Positions 9,153-18,079 are shown, numbered from the stretch's first letter. The stretch: 64,000 nucleotides of DNA from Spirochaetaceae bacterium (GCA_007693945.1 RECP01000074.1:16602-80601), one strand, 5' to 3'. Made by a program: numbers and translations. The notes: generated by a model not told the origin, from the letters alone.

Positions 9153-9755
9153 ATGAGTAAAGAGTATCTGTCGTATGACAGCGTGCGTAACAACGCCTTG
9201 AAACTGGCCCACCGCATTCACCACGACGGCTTCATCCCCGACGTGATCTATGTCAGCCTGCGCGGCGGAGCGTATCTTGGCAATGTGATCAGCGAGTACT
9301 TCAAAATGGTGCGCAAACAGCAGCGACCCGTTTTCTACGCCGCGGTGGTGGCTCGCTCCTACAGCGATATCCACCAGCGTGAGAACGTTATGGTTGACGG
9401 GTGGACCTACAGCCCCGAGTATCTGCGCAGCGGCGACAAGGTTCTGCTGATTGATGACATCTTTGATTCCGGAAGGACGGTAAATCACCTGGTGCAGGTG
9501 ATCCTTGAGAAGGGGATTCCGCGTAAGGACATCAAGGTCGCGGTGCACGACTACAAGATCCGCACCTTTCACGAGGAAAACCTGCCGATCCACCCGGACT
9601 ACTACTGCCGCAAACACGTCATAGAGGATCCCGGGAACGACCGGTGGATTCACTATATGAGCCACGAGCTGGTCGGCCTGACCGACGATGAAATCGGACA
9701 GCACTACGGCCAGGACCAGGAAGTGGCGTCGATTCTACGAGAGATCACCCGATAG
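9153..9755 (+). CDS. phosphoribosyltransferase-family protein
   Basis: A 200-residue type I PRTase-like protein. The PRPP-binding loop is clear (VLLIDDIFDSGRTV, about 107-120), and VIYVSLRGGAYLGNVIS (about 31-47) fits the preceding strand and pyrophosphate loop. This suggests a purine-base salvage enzyme such as a hypoxanthine/xanthine-guanine PRTase-like protein, but the hood region that determines base specificity is not diagnostic. It may be a regulatory PRTase. The ribosome-binding site is weak (AGGGGG 12 nt upstream). Last gene of the + strand run, ending at a hairpin. Confidence 0.8.
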   Translation: MSKEYLSYDSVRNNALKLAHRIHHDGFIPDVIYVSLRGGAYLGNVISEYFKMVRKQQRPVFYAAVVARSYSDIHQRENVMVDGWTYSPEYLRSGDKVLLIDDIFDSGRTVNHLVQVILEKGIPRKDIKVAVHDYKIRTFHEENLPIHPDYYCRKHVIEDPGNDRWIHYMSHELVGLTDDEIGQHYGQDQEVASILREITR

Positions 9756-9778
9756 AGCGCCGCCCATGCGGCGGCGCT
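9756..9778. terminator. GC-rich hairpin between convergent genes
   Basis: Perfect 9-bp inverted repeat AGCGCCGCC / GGCGGCGCT around the loop CATGC, directly after the stop of the phosphoribosyltransferase gene and 16 bp before the stop of the convergent lipoprotein gene. There is no U-run, so an intrinsic terminator is plausible but not certain; it could serve both strands. Confidence 0.5.
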
Positions 9779-9793
9779 GAGAGCTTGAACCGT

Positions 9794-11023
9794 CTACTCC
9801 CAGTACCAGGTTGTCTCACCGTCAGAGTCGTACTCGCCGCGCCACAGGCCGCGGCCGCCGGTGAGAGCGAAGATAGTGTTCGCTTGACCGGGTATGAAGA
9901 TCTGCATGACCGCGGCTTTTGAAATCTCCGCCGACTGGTAGTTGTTACCGGCGGGCCTGCGCACGCTGCCGAACAGCGGACCGGGAATCTCCATGTAGCC
10001 CCCGGGAGAAACAACGGTGCGCCCGGAGAGGGTGCGGTAGGTGCCTACAAACAGCACGCCGTCGTCGAAGACGTCGTCAAGGGTGGCAAAATGGGCCCCG
10101 TCGGCCGAAGCAAATTCGGTGAAAGCGCGGTCGTTGGCGGTGATAATCGTTGTCCACTCTGATGGGTCAGTTGGATTGGCACCTCCGGCATCGCGCGAGA
10201 CATAGCCGGTGCTGCCGCCGCGCACCGTGCGCCCATCGCGCGAGGAGAGGTAGAGGTCGTTTGCGTTGAAAAAGATTCCGCCGAGTGACGTACCGATGTC
10301 CGCCGGCTTACCGATGTTCGCAAGCTGACCTGCCGCAGCCGCGGTGTGGAAGACCGAACTGCTGGTGATAAACCAGAAGTCGTCCGTACCGTTCGCAGCT
10401 GCCGAAATAAAGGGGCGCGCCTGCCGGCCGACATCGGTGCTTATGGACGCAGCGGTGTCAAGGCTCGCGCCGCCGCCGGCGCCCAGGTACCACAGCTCAA
10501 ACTCCGGGTCGTCGTCTTCATCCTTGAACTGTATGGAGCCAAACAGTTCCGCGCCCAGGGCGAACAGGCGCGTAACGTGTACTCCTGAACCAAGCGAGCC
10601 GGCCGCGTTGTAGGAGCGGCCGACAGGGTCAAGCTGGTACACACCCGACCGCTTGCGCTCGCCCTCCACAAACGACACGTAAATCGCATCTCCCGCGCCT
10701 CCGGGGTCGATATGCACTATCGAGGTCGGACGACTGTGGTTGGTGCGATAGCCGGACGGGTTGCTGATTGAACTCCAGTCGCTTTCATCACCGCTGACCG
10801 GGCGGTAGCGGATCCGGCCGCCTACCGCGGCAAAATAGTACCCGTCGGCTTCCACCATGCCGTTGACCGCTACGTCTTTGAGCAGGTTGCCTTCCTGAAT
10901 CTCGACTTCCTGTTCTATGCTGGCAAAAATGCCCACCGGACCGCGTTCACAGGCTGTGAGGGCCAACAGGATTGCAACCGGCAGTACGAATTGTCTGAAA
11001 GACGTGTTTATGGCTGTAGTCAT
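9794..11023 (-). CDS. outer-envelope lipoprotein, beta-propeller-like, unknown function
   Basis: A 409-residue secreted protein. The ATG at 11023 (complement) has a GAGGTG ribosome-binding site 6 nt upstream and yields a lipoprotein signal peptide with lipobox LTAC; open frame further upstream is not needed. The mature part repeats short beta-rich units with GG and W/Y turns (GGRIRYRPVSGDESDW, AGGAGDAIYVSFVEG, GGRTVVSPGGY, FALTGGRGLWRG), which resembles a beta-propeller, but no family is recognised. It follows the beta-barrel gene by 10 bp, so the two are probably co-expressed and may form an outer-membrane pair. Confidence 0.75.
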   Translation of the reverse strand: MTTAINTSFRQFVLPVAILLALTACERGPVGIFASIEQEVEIQEGNLLKDVAVNGMVEADGYYFAAVGGRIRYRPVSGDESDWSSISNPSGYRTNHSRPTSIVHIDPGGAGDAIYVSFVEGERKRSGVYQLDPVGRSYNAAGSLGSGVHVTRLFALGAELFGSIQFKDEDDDPEFELWYLGAGGGASLDTAASISTDVGRQARPFISAAANGTDDFWFITSSSVFHTAAAAGQLANIGKPADIGTSLGGIFFNANDLYLSSRDGRTVRGGSTGYVSRDAGGANPTDPSEWTTIITANDRAFTEFASADGAHFATLDDVFDDGVLFVGTYRTLSGRTVVSPGGYMEIPGPLFGSVRRPAGNNYQSAEISKAAVMQIFIPGQANTIFALTGGRGLWRGEYDSDGETTWYWE

Positions 11024-11033
11024 ACAATGCACC

Positions 11034-11669
11034 TCAGAAATGATAGAGCGCCGACAGGCTGATTTCGAGGAAGTTGCCGTAGCGCGAATCACCCGACGGG
11101 GGCTCCGGTCCGCGATACCACTGCGGTACCCACCAGTAGGCCGCGTTTACCCCAAAGGACCATTCCGGGTTGTAGCTCCAGTAAAAGGAGGCGCCGGGTT
11201 TCAGAATCGGGTCAAACTTGGTCTGATCCTCAAGACGACTGATGTTGAGCCCGGCTCCCAGAAAGACCGGAAAGATGAACGGATAGGAGCGAAAGAAGTA
11301 CGAGAGCTTTCCGGTAATGGGGACCATGAAGAGTGCGCGGCCGTTGGGCGTGAACATAAACGCGCCGCCAAGCTCGATTCCCAGCGACACGTTATTGTTG
11401 AGAAAAGAACCCCACTCCAGAGAACCCAGACCTCCGAGACTCAGGTTGGTGCGCTGCACGCCGTCCGGCCCGCCGGCAAAGAACAGCGGCACCATGATCC
11501 CGAGGTTGATAGCCAGCATCTGATCTCCCAGCGAATACTCGGGAAAAGCCTCGGGGGTGGCGGGCCCAATCGGGCGATCCTCATCGTTGTGCTGCGCCGG
11601 AAGCAGACCTGCGCTGAAAAACACTAATGCCACCGTCACAGCTGTAATACGTTGAAGCTTACTACTCAA
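11034..11669 (-). CDS. probable small outer-membrane beta-barrel protein
   Basis: A 211-residue secreted protein with a Sec signal peptide (about 1-26, ending LLPAQH) followed by alternating beta-strand sequence rich in Gly, aromatic and hydrophobic residues (NVSLGIELGGAFMF, PVFLGAGLNISRL, EWSFGVNAAYWWVPQWY) and ending in Phe (ALYHF), the usual terminal residue for BAM-dependent barrels. The predicted start is TTG (complement of 11667-11669), supported by a GGAGA ribosome-binding site 6 nt upstream. It loosely resembles the spirochaete TP0733-type (OmpW-like) barrels as I recall them; this is not verified. Confidence 0.75.
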   Translation of the reverse strand: MSSKLQRITAVTVALVFFSAGLLPAQHNDEDRPIGPATPEAFPEYSLGDQMLAINLGIMVPLFFAGGPDGVQRTNLSLGGLGSLEWGSFLNNNVSLGIELGGAFMFTPNGRALFMVPITGKLSYFFRSYPFIFPVFLGAGLNISRLEDQTKFDPILKPGASFYWSYNPEWSFGVNAAYWWVPQWYRGPEPPSGDSRYGNFLEISLSALYHF

Positions 11670-11688
11670 TATGTGTCTCCGTATTCAG

Positions 11689-11718
11689 AGTGTATCACGC
11701 GCGCTTTTCATTTTGCAA
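11689..11718 (-). promoter_or_regulatory. promoter for the beta-barrel/lipoprotein pair
   Basis: On the minus strand TTGCAA (complement of 11713-11718), an 18-bp spacer and TACACT (complement of 11689-11694), about 19 nt before the TTG start. Divergent from the folE2 promoter. Confidence 0.5.
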
Positions 11719-11741
11719 CAATGCGGCACAAGGCAGTGCGG

Positions 11742-11770
11742 TTGAATCAAACGCGTGATTATGCTACTAC
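11742..11770 (+). promoter_or_regulatory. sigma-70-like promoter upstream of folE2
   Basis: TTGAAT (11742-11747), a 17-bp spacer and TACTAC (11765-11770). The predicted leader to the ATG at 11811 is about 34 nt. Confidence 0.5.
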
Positions 11771-11810
11771 CTGAGAAGCACACTCGCGCCTGCGGCAAGC
11801 GGAAACTAGC

Positions 11811-12602
11811 ATGGTGGACGTCCAGAAACTCAACGATGAGCGCAATATCCCCATCCAGAAGGTCGGAGTCAAGAACCTCCACTACCCGATAACGGTGCTC
11901 GACAAGCAGTACGGCGAGCAGCATACCGTGGCCAAGGTAAACCTCTTCGCCAACCTGCCGCACCATTACAAGGGCACGCATATGAGTCGCTTCATCGAAG
12001 TGTTCAACCAGTACTACACCGACATTCAGATGCCCACCTTTTTGACCATGCTTGAGGAAATCCGCGTTGCACTCGAGGCAGAGACTGCGTACGGTGAGAT
12101 CCGGTTTCCCTACTTTTTGCAGAAGGCGGCCCCGGTCTCGGGACAGAGGGGGATGATGTCCTACAGCTGCTGGTTCAAAGGTGAGCGAGGCGTGCATCGT
12201 AAGCGCTTTGTGGTCGGTGTTGAGGTGCCGGTCACGACACTCTGCCCGTGTTCCAAAGAGATCTCGGCCCGCGGCGCGCACAACCAGCGCAGTTACGTGC
12301 GTGTACAGCTGCAGCTGGGTCCGTTCTTCTGGATAGAAGACGTCATCGAGATCGTTGAAGCTGCGGCGTCCAGTGGCCTGTACACCCTGTTGAAGCGCGA
12401 GGATGAGCGGTTTGTAACCGAGCGGGCCTACGATAACCCGGTCTTTGTCGAGGATCTGGTGCGCGACGTATGCATTGGCATCGAAGGACTCGACTCGTTC
12501 CCGTGGTTCAGCGTTGAGGCGGAGAATATGGAGAGCATACACAATCACGACGCCTACGCGTTTGTAGAGCGGGGAGAAAAGCAATGGCAATCGAAAGAGT
12601 GA
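11811..12602 (+). CDS. folE2: GTP cyclohydrolase FolE2 (type IB)
   Basis: Converts GTP to 7,8-dihydroneopterin triphosphate, the first step of folate and of queuosine precursor synthesis. The 263-residue protein matches the FolE2/COG1469 family rather than zinc-dependent FolE: YPITV near the start, GTHMSRFIE, the metal-binding VTTLCPCSKEIS around 145, GAHNQRS, and the C-terminal ENMESIHNHDAYA. FolE2 enzymes use several metals and often replace FolE under zinc limitation. Its last 19 bases overlap the purH N-terminal gene. A queuosine mannosyltransferase-like gene at 45.1 kb could use the same pathway's product, but that link is only suggestive. Confidence 0.95.
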   Translation: MVDVQKLNDERNIPIQKVGVKNLHYPITVLDKQYGEQHTVAKVNLFANLPHHYKGTHMSRFIEVFNQYYTDIQMPTFLTMLEEIRVALEAETAYGEIRFPYFLQKAAPVSGQRGMMSYSCWFKGERGVHRKRFVVGVEVPVTTLCPCSKEISARGAHNQRSYVRVQLQLGPFFWIEDVIEIVEAAASSGLYTLLKREDERFVTERAYDNPVFVEDLVRDVCIGIEGLDSFPWFSVEAENMESIHNHDAYAFVERGEKQWQSKE

Positions 12603-13276
12603 ACCGCATCGACGATTGTGTCGCGGTGCGTCGTGTTCTGGTCAGCGTATCCAACAAGACAGGGCTCGAGTCGTTTGTTCAAGACCTTGCGGACGTCTCG
12701 CCCGGTGTGACCTTCTATTCGACCGGCGGTACGTATGCTGTCCTGGAACCGCTTGTAGCCTCATTGCGGCGCGCTTCACTGGTACCGATATCCGATTACA
12801 CCGGGCAGCCTGAGATGCGCGGAGGACTGGTCAAGACGCTCGATTATCGAATCTACCTGGGCCTGCTGGCCGAGACCTACAATCATGATCACCAGCAGGA
12901 TATGCGGCGCCTTGAGGCGGTGAGCTTCGACATGACGGTCGTTAATCTCTATCCGTTTCAGCGCACAATCAGCAGCCCGGATGTGGATCTGGAGGATGCA
13001 CGCGGCAACATCGATATCGGTGGTCCGGCAATGCTGCGTGCTGCGGCCAAGAACTTCCTTAGAGTGCTCGCGGTTAGCGATCCTCAGGACTACGAACCGG
13101 TTTGTGCGCATCTCAGACGGAACGGCGGAGCCAGCAGTCTGCAGTTGCGCAAAGAGTTGGCGCAGAAGGCATTCCGAGTTACCTCGGAGTACGATGCGGC
13201 CATCGCGGCCTATCTCGAATGCGTCCAGGACAACGAGCTGCATCAGCCGTACGCAGCCGGGGAGGGCGGTGCATGA
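12584..13276 (+). CDS. purH: IMP cyclohydrolase (PurH N-terminal half as a separate protein)
   Basis: Closes FAICAR to IMP in the last step of purine synthesis. The 230 residues correspond to the MGS-like domain of bifunctional PurH: VRRVLVSVSNKTGLESFVQDL, FYSTGGTYAVL, GQPEMRGGLVKTLDYRIYLGLL, VVNLYPFQ and NIDIGGPAMLRAAAKN. In most bacteria this is fused to AICAR formyltransferase; here a stop at 13274-13276 overlaps the ATG of the second half (ATGA), so the two are separate but coupled. It is not a decayed fusion: both halves are intact and the second has its own start. The start is supported by GGGGAGAAAAG before 12584. Confidence 0.92.
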   Translation: MAIERVNRIDDCVAVRRVLVSVSNKTGLESFVQDLADVSPGVTFYSTGGTYAVLEPLVASLRRASLVPISDYTGQPEMRGGLVKTLDYRIYLGLLAETYNHDHQQDMRRLEAVSFDMTVVNLYPFQRTISSPDVDLEDARGNIDIGGPAMLRAAAKNFLRVLAVSDPQDYEPVCAHLRRNGGASSLQLRKELAQKAFRVTSEYDAAIAAYLECVQDNELHQPYAAGEGGA

Positions 13277-14526
13277 AGCCTTCCCTGGGGGCCCAGTACC
13301 GGGCTATCAATCGTGACTCGTTTCCGGCCCGGATGGACGTTTCGTTTGCCAGTGAAAACGGTGCACGCCAGACGCTCTGTTACGAAAAGGTACTGTGGCG
13401 CATCGGCGACGAGCTGCAGGGGCTGCGTTACGGCGAGAACCCCACTCAGCCCGCGGCGCTCTATCGCCTGACCAATGGCAACCTCACCCTGGGTGAAGTC
13501 CGCATGATAGCCCCCGGGTGCTACCTCGCTTCGGACATGGAACTACTGCAATCTGGCAAGCACCCGGGGAAGATCAATATCACCGATGTGGACAGTGCGT
13601 TAGGGATCTTACGCTACTTCAGCGAGACGCCGACGGCGGTGATTGTGAAGCACAATAACCCGTGTGGTGTAGCTAAGGCCGCCGGCCTCGAGCAGGCCTA
13701 CGTCCGCGCGTTGATGGCCGACCGCATTGCGGCATTCGGCGGAGCAGTGACGCTCAATCGCGCTGTCGATCGTCAGACTGCCGCTGCCATCGCAGCGCAG
13801 TACGTCGAGGTCGTGGCAGCGCCTGATTACGAAGAAGGGGCGTTGGAGATTCTCACTGCCCGCAAGAATCTGCGAGTGTTGCGGATTGCCGCCATCGAGC
13901 GTTTACAGGAGTTCGTGGCGCAGCCGGTACTCGATTTCAAGAGCCTGGTGGACGGCGGTCTGATAGTGCAGTGGTCATTTGTGCCGCAGGTAATGACTAT
14001 CGACGACTTCCAGTCTCCGGACGTGGAGCACGACGGACGCGTCTATCGTATGCAGCGCGCGCCGTCGGCGGAGGAGCTCGATGACATGCTGTTCGGATGG
14101 CTGGTTGAGACCGGTGTTACCAGTAATTCGGTAATCTACGTCAAGGACGGGGCGACAGTGGGGATCGGCACCGGTGAACAGGATCGCGTCGGGGTAGCCG
14201 AGATCGCGCGCGACAAAGCGCATCGCAAGTACGCTGACCGTCTGGCCTGGGAACGCTACGGAACCGCCTACAGTCAGCTCGATGACTGTGACCAGCTGGC
14301 GGAAATCGATGCCCGGGTGGCCGAGGATCACGGCGGACTGAAAGGCGCCGTTATGGTCAGCGACGCCTTCTTCCCGTTCCGGGACGGCGTCGACGTCGGC
14401 ATTCGCGAAGGCGTTCGCGGCGTGGTACAATCCGGCGGAAGTGTGCGCGACTGGGAGGTTATTGAGGCGTGCAATGAAGCCGGGGTTTCAATGGTGTTCA
14501 CCGCAGAGCGCTGCTTTCGGCATTGA
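13273..14526 (+). CDS. purH: AICAR formyltransferase (PurH C-terminal half as a separate protein)
   Basis: Formylates AICAR with 10-formyl-tetrahydrofolate to give FAICAR. The 417-residue protein shows GLRYGENPTQPAALY near the start, the catalytic Lys-His in VKHNNPCGVA, AFGGAVTLNR, SNSVIYVKDGATVGIGTGEQDRV, and the C-terminal SDAFFPFRDGVDVGIREGV and SMVFTAERCFRH. The GGAGGGCGGTGC before the ATG at 13273 supports this start, and earlier in-frame codons lie within the cyclohydrolase gene. Acts with the preceding product. Confidence 0.93.
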   Translation: MKPSLGAQYRAINRDSFPARMDVSFASENGARQTLCYEKVLWRIGDELQGLRYGENPTQPAALYRLTNGNLTLGEVRMIAPGCYLASDMELLQSGKHPGKINITDVDSALGILRYFSETPTAVIVKHNNPCGVAKAAGLEQAYVRALMADRIAAFGGAVTLNRAVDRQTAAAIAAQYVEVVAAPDYEEGALEILTARKNLRVLRIAAIERLQEFVAQPVLDFKSLVDGGLIVQWSFVPQVMTIDDFQSPDVEHDGRVYRMQRAPSAEELDDMLFGWLVETGVTSNSVIYVKDGATVGIGTGEQDRVGVAEIARDKAHRKYADRLAWERYGTAYSQLDDCDQLAEIDARVAEDHGGLKGAVMVSDAFFPFRDGVDVGIREGVRGVVQSGGSVRDWEVIEACNEAGVSMVFTAERCFRH

Positions 14527-14643
14527 GGCCGGTTGATGGCCGACTCGGCCGTTGCCGGTAGTGCCGCACCTTTACCGGCGGCGCGCAAAGAGTTATTATG
14601 ATCTAGAGAAACAGTAGCTGCGAAGCACCAGCGGGGGATATTG

Positions 14644-15009
14644 ATGAGAGAAATCGTACCGCGAGAAACACTGGTAAAACAGGGAATGCGTGGCTTTGGC
14701 GGCGTCGGAGGGGGCGTCGGGCTGCTGGTTCTGCAGAGTCTGGCTCGCATAGGCGGCGGGTTTTCGCTGCCGGGCCTGATCGTCGGCGGAGGATTGACGC
14801 TTTTCGGGCTGGGAGTTGCGGCCAAGGATCCCACCGACCGCGATGCCGGACTGGTGACCGCAGCCGCCGGAATCATGACCGGAGTAGCGTCGCTGCCGAT
14901 TGTCGGCGGGCTGGCCAGCGGCCTGATGTGGATCTCCGGCGTTGGGCTTCTGGCAATCGGTGGATACAATCTCTACCGGTTCTTCAGAGGGATCAAGGCG
15001 AGAAGCTAG
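14644..15009 (+). CDS. small glycine-rich membrane protein, unknown function
   Basis: A 121-residue protein with three hydrophobic stretches (about 20-34, 42-58, 72-105) rich in Gly, Ala and Leu, ending in a short basic tail (YRFFRGIKARS). No family recognised. A TTG at 14641 immediately precedes the chosen ATG and is equally placed behind the GCGGGGGATA purine stretch. It lies 117 bp after the purine gene, an interval in which I see no clear terminator, and 65 bp before the LapA-like gene, so the two may form a membrane-protein pair. Confidence 0.65.
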   Translation: MREIVPRETLVKQGMRGFGGVGGGVGLLVLQSLARIGGGFSLPGLIVGGGLTLFGLGVAAKDPTDRDAGLVTAAAGIMTGVASLPIVGGLASGLMWISGVGLLAIGGYNLYRFFRGIKARS

Positions 15010-15074
15010 TGGCTCAGCAACCGGTTTCCGCGACACCCGAACAAGAGCTGTTCAGGACAAAGAGGAGAAGAACC

Positions 15075-15401
15075 GTGCCGTGGCGTTTAGTGCTCTTTTT
15101 GATTGTGCTGGGATTGGTAGTAGTTTTTGCCGGATTCAACGCCGGGAACGTGGCCGACATCTCTTTTGGGTTCCACACCCTGGAGGCCGTACCGATCTTC
15201 ATGAGCCTGTTTGCTGCATTCTTCCTTGGAGCTCTGATCGTTCTGCCGTTCACGGTTTTCCGCCGCTCAAAGAAGAAGTCAAAAGCGCCGAAAGATAAGC
15301 AAGAGACGTCGCAGCAGGCAAAACCGGAGAAGAAGCGCCGCTTCGGCAAGAAGCGGAAGCAAGAGAACAGCGACGCCCCGACGACGGCCGCATCGACCTG
15401 A
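15075..15401 (+). CDS. LapA/DUF1049-like membrane protein
   Basis: A 108-residue inner-membrane protein starting PWRLVLFLIVLGLVVVFAGFN, with two helices (about 4-21 and 40-60) and the LapA-type connector NVADISFGF followed by PIFMSLFAAFFLGALIVLPF, then a highly basic Lys/Arg tail likely to be cytoplasmic. LapA proteins in other bacteria help set lipopolysaccharide levels by tuning LpxC; whether that applies here is unknown. The GTG at 15075 is preferred because a GAGGAG site lies 8 nt upstream. A longer form from GTG 15009, which overlaps the previous stop, would add 22 residues. Confidence 0.75.
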   Translation: MPWRLVLFLIVLGLVVVFAGFNAGNVADISFGFHTLEAVPIFMSLFAAFFLGALIVLPFTVFRRSKKKSKAPKDKQETSQQAKPEKKRRFGKKRKQENSDAPTTAAST

Positions 15402-15442
15402 GCCGGGAGCGCCGGGGTGCCGGCTGCGAGCGGTGAGGGTAT

Positions 15443-16474
15443 ATGGTGCATCTGAGATTGAGACTTGTTTTGAGTGCGGTGGCCATTTCAGTTGTGTCAT
15501 TCGGCATTCCGCACGCCGTGCCTGCGCAGGAGAGTGTGGAGATCGGATCACAGCTGATTCACGCCGGCGCCACAATTCACGAGAGCCGGGCGCTGCTGCA
15601 GGATCTGCTTGCCTCACAGCAAGATCCTCGAGAAGTACAGCGGATCCACGCCATGATTGCCGAGCTCGCGGAACTCGCCGGTGACCACGCCGCAGCCCAG
15701 CGCAGCTATCGCCGTGCCTGGGATGCTGATCCGCACAATGACGACGCAGTCGGGTTGTTGTTGCTCTCAGCGCAACTGCGCCTGGAGCTCGGCGATCTGG
15801 ACGGTGCCTCAGCGGAAGCCGCGGAGGCCACGACGCGTGCTCCTGCCTTTGCTCAACGCAGCGATTCCGCTCTGCTGCAGGCGCGCATACACCTGACGCG
15901 AGATGAGCGTGAACCGGCGGCTGCAACGCTACGCTCTGTGTGGGCCGCGATTGAGGAGCACGGGGTTGCCGACGCCGGTTCGGCACGGCTCTTTGTGGTC
16001 TATGATCTGGCGCGTCAGCTTGGTCTGGATCCGATGGCCGCCGCGGCGTACTCGGCGCTGGAGCAGAACTACCCGCTGAGCGTGGAGTACGCGCTGGTGC
16101 GCAGTGACAAACCCGTTCACAAACGCCGCGTAGAAGTGTTTCCTTCACCGTGGCGTCTGTTTGACGCTCTCCCGTACGCCGACCTTCCCGGTGACTCACC
16201 GCGGCCGGCCGCGGTGGCCGCCGCTCCTGCCGTTGGTCGGACCGCACACGGCATACAGGCCGGCTCGTTTCGTGACCCGGAGAATGCCACCTATCTCGCG
16301 CGTGACATCAGTGAGGCCGGTTTTCCGGCTGAGGTGCGTCGTCGCATCCGCGACGGTGAAACAACCTACCAGGTGGTGGTTCCCCTGGAGTCCGGTACGA
16401 CGCGCGAGCGCGCGCTGGCAACTATGACCGCGCTCAAGGACTCCGGAATCGAAGGATTCCTGCTCTACGAGTGA
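15443..16474 (+). CDS. exported TPR-like protein with C-terminal SPOR domain
   Basis: A 343-residue secreted protein. Residues 1-30 form a signal peptide (cleavage near AVPAQ), 40-240 are TPR-like helices (for example GDHAAAQRSYRRAWDADPHND), and 268-343 match a SPOR domain (GIQAGSFRDPENATYLARDI..., TTYQVVVPLESG). SPOR domains bind denuded peptidoglycan glycan at division septa, so a cell-wall or division-site role is likely. The start has a GTGAGGG site. It ends 32 bp from a convergent lipoprotein gene. Confidence 0.8.
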   Translation: MVHLRLRLVLSAVAISVVSFGIPHAVPAQESVEIGSQLIHAGATIHESRALLQDLLASQQDPREVQRIHAMIAELAELAGDHAAAQRSYRRAWDADPHNDDAVGLLLLSAQLRLELGDLDGASAEAAEATTRAPAFAQRSDSALLQARIHLTRDEREPAAATLRSVWAAIEEHGVADAGSARLFVVYDLARQLGLDPMAAAAYSALEQNYPLSVEYALVRSDKPVHKRRVEVFPSPWRLFDALPYADLPGDSPRPAAVAAAPAVGRTAHGIQAGSFRDPENATYLARDISEAGFPAEVRRRIRDGETTYQVVVPLESGTTRERALATMTALKDSGIEGFLLYE

Positions 16475-16506
16475 GTGACTGCCGCAGGCAGAGGCTTACG
16501 GCACTG

Positions 16507-18036
16507 TCAGGTCTGGGGATCGGATTTGCGTTCTTCGATCTGTTCCAGTACTATTGCGCGCGTGCTGATCGTTTCCACGCCGCTGGAACGCACCCGCGCC
16601 GGCGTAAGCTTTATTGTCCGTACAACCCGGTCGTCGTAAACGTCTTCAGTGAAGTCGAGACGGTATGTGCGATTCTCCGCCACCAGCCCGTTAGGGTCGA
16701 GGAACTTGAGATCAAGCACGTGATCTTTGACCCGATAGACGGCGTAGCCGCCGCTGCGCTCCTGGCCGCTCTCGCGCATGGTGAAGCGCACGCCGCTGAA
16801 GAGAATCTCGGTACCGCTTTCATTCCTGTAGAGACCCGAAAGCGGTACTTCGGCGGTGCGCGCCGGCCGGCTGCGCTGGCGGATCATCGTGCGCTGCAAG
16901 CCGGGTGTCAGACGACGATAGGAGCCGTTCCAGCTCTGGCTGCCCTCGATACTGAGAGAAATGGTGTCAATTGCCGGTATAGAGACGGCGGCCTGCTTGC
17001 GAACGGTATCCACGGCCTCGCTGTGCAGGTTGATCCACAGGCCGGGCCCCGCACGATAGATGGTACGGTTGGAGTTAAGCCACGCGTAGGACTCCTGCGA
17101 CTCGCCCCGGTACAAGATGACGCGGCGCGCATTGGGATCGAAATACGCTATCTCTCCGGCCCCGTTGGGTGATTCATCCGCGACCGAGCGGTACCAGGGG
17201 CCTGCCAGGTAGGCTTCAAAGTCTGAGGTGGCACCGTCGTAGAGCGCGGCCAGCTGCGCTTCCTCGAGAGAGGCTCCCGCTATTTCCTCTTCCATGGTGC
17301 GGACATACCGACCCGTATCACTGCGCCAGTGATAGGTTGTCCTGAGGAGATCGAGTGGATTGTCCGATTCACGGTTACGGCTGTACACCACAACCGGAAA
17401 GCTGCGGCCGGTTGTCTGCATCGTGGTGTAGGCCTCCGATCTGTCGGACTCCTCGATCTCGATACTGGCGTCCGAGACAAACGACGCCACGTTCTCATAG
17501 TAGAGACCCAGACCAAACGGCGCGGTGGTACGACGGAACAGATCAAAGGTCTGCTCACCGGCGTTGTTGAGACCGACTGCGACGATTTCCATCTCGTGAT
17601 CGCCGATCACGTCGCTGACGTAGATTGCAAAGGTGCGCATATTGTTGGCGCGCGTCACTCCCTCCCAGGTCGGAAGGTACGCGTTGCGAACGGTGTCAAA
17701 GTCTACGACCAGCAGTCGGATGCGATCCTCCGGATCATCGCGTCGCTTGAACACGATGATCTGCTCCTCCATCTGGTCCTGATCGAGATTGGTGTTGATC
17801 ACCTGTGAGACAATGAAATCACTGGAGAGCGACACTCTGAGATCCTGCGCTTCGCTGCGCTCGCGGATGGCGATAGGCGCCTGCACCGCGGATGAGAGCG
17901 TCACCCCTTCGCCGGCCTCGGGTACGATGAAACGCGGGCCACCGTTGGATTGAACCGTCGGCTGCTCGTTGGAGCACGCCACAACAACGACAAGAAGCAG
18001 GAGGCCTGTGAGAACTGGTACCAGCGGTGGTTTCAT
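16507..18036 (-). CDS. lipoprotein of unknown function, pallilysin-like at most
   Basis: A 509-residue secreted lipoprotein: signal peptide PPLVPVLTGLLLLVVVVACS with lipobox VVAC. The mature region has an FG-GAP-like stretch (VISQVINTNLDQDQMEEQIIVFKRRDDPEDRIRL is typical of calcium-loop-like repeats, abbreviated DLDQDQ), VIGDHEMEIVAVGLNNAG, and later beta-rich sequence with an RNESGTEILFSG lipocalin-like strand pattern. No catalytic motif such as HExxH is seen. The ATG at 18036 is chosen because a -10 box ends 7 nt before it; the ATG at 18045 is in frame, but neither has a Shine-Dalgarno. Divergent from purB. Confidence 0.7.
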   Translation of the reverse strand: MKPPLVPVLTGLLLLVVVVACSNEQPTVQSNGGPRFIVPEAGEGVTLSSAVQAPIAIRERSEAQDLRVSLSSDFIVSQVINTNLDQDQMEEQIIVFKRRDDPEDRIRLLVVDFDTVRNAYLPTWEGVTRANNMRTFAIYVSDVIGDHEMEIVAVGLNNAGEQTFDLFRRTTAPFGLGLYYENVASFVSDASIEIEESDRSEAYTTMQTTGRSFPVVVYSRNRESDNPLDLLRTTYHWRSDTGRYVRTMEEEIAGASLEEAQLAALYDGATSDFEAYLAGPWYRSVADESPNGAGEIAYFDPNARRVILYRGESQESYAWLNSNRTIYRAGPGLWINLHSEAVDTVRKQAAVSIPAIDTISLSIEGSQSWNGSYRRLTPGLQRTMIRQRSRPARTAEVPLSGLYRNESGTEILFSGVRFTMRESGQERSGGYAVYRVKDHVLDLKFLDPNGLVAENRTYRLDFTEDVYDDRVVRTIKLTPARVRSSGVETISTRAIVLEQIEERKSDPQT

Positions 18037-18043
18037 ACGACCC

Positions 18044-18072
18044 ATTATGTCGCAAAGCAGGCTGTGTTTCCA
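18044..18072 (-). promoter_or_regulatory. promoter of the divergent lipoprotein, predicted leaderless
   Basis: Minus strand: TGGAAA (complement of 18067-18072), 17-bp spacer, CATAAT (complement of 18044-18049). The hexamer ends exactly 7 nt before the ATG at 18036, so transcription should begin at or next to the start codon. Confidence 0.5.
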
Positions 18073-18079
18073 GCGTTGT

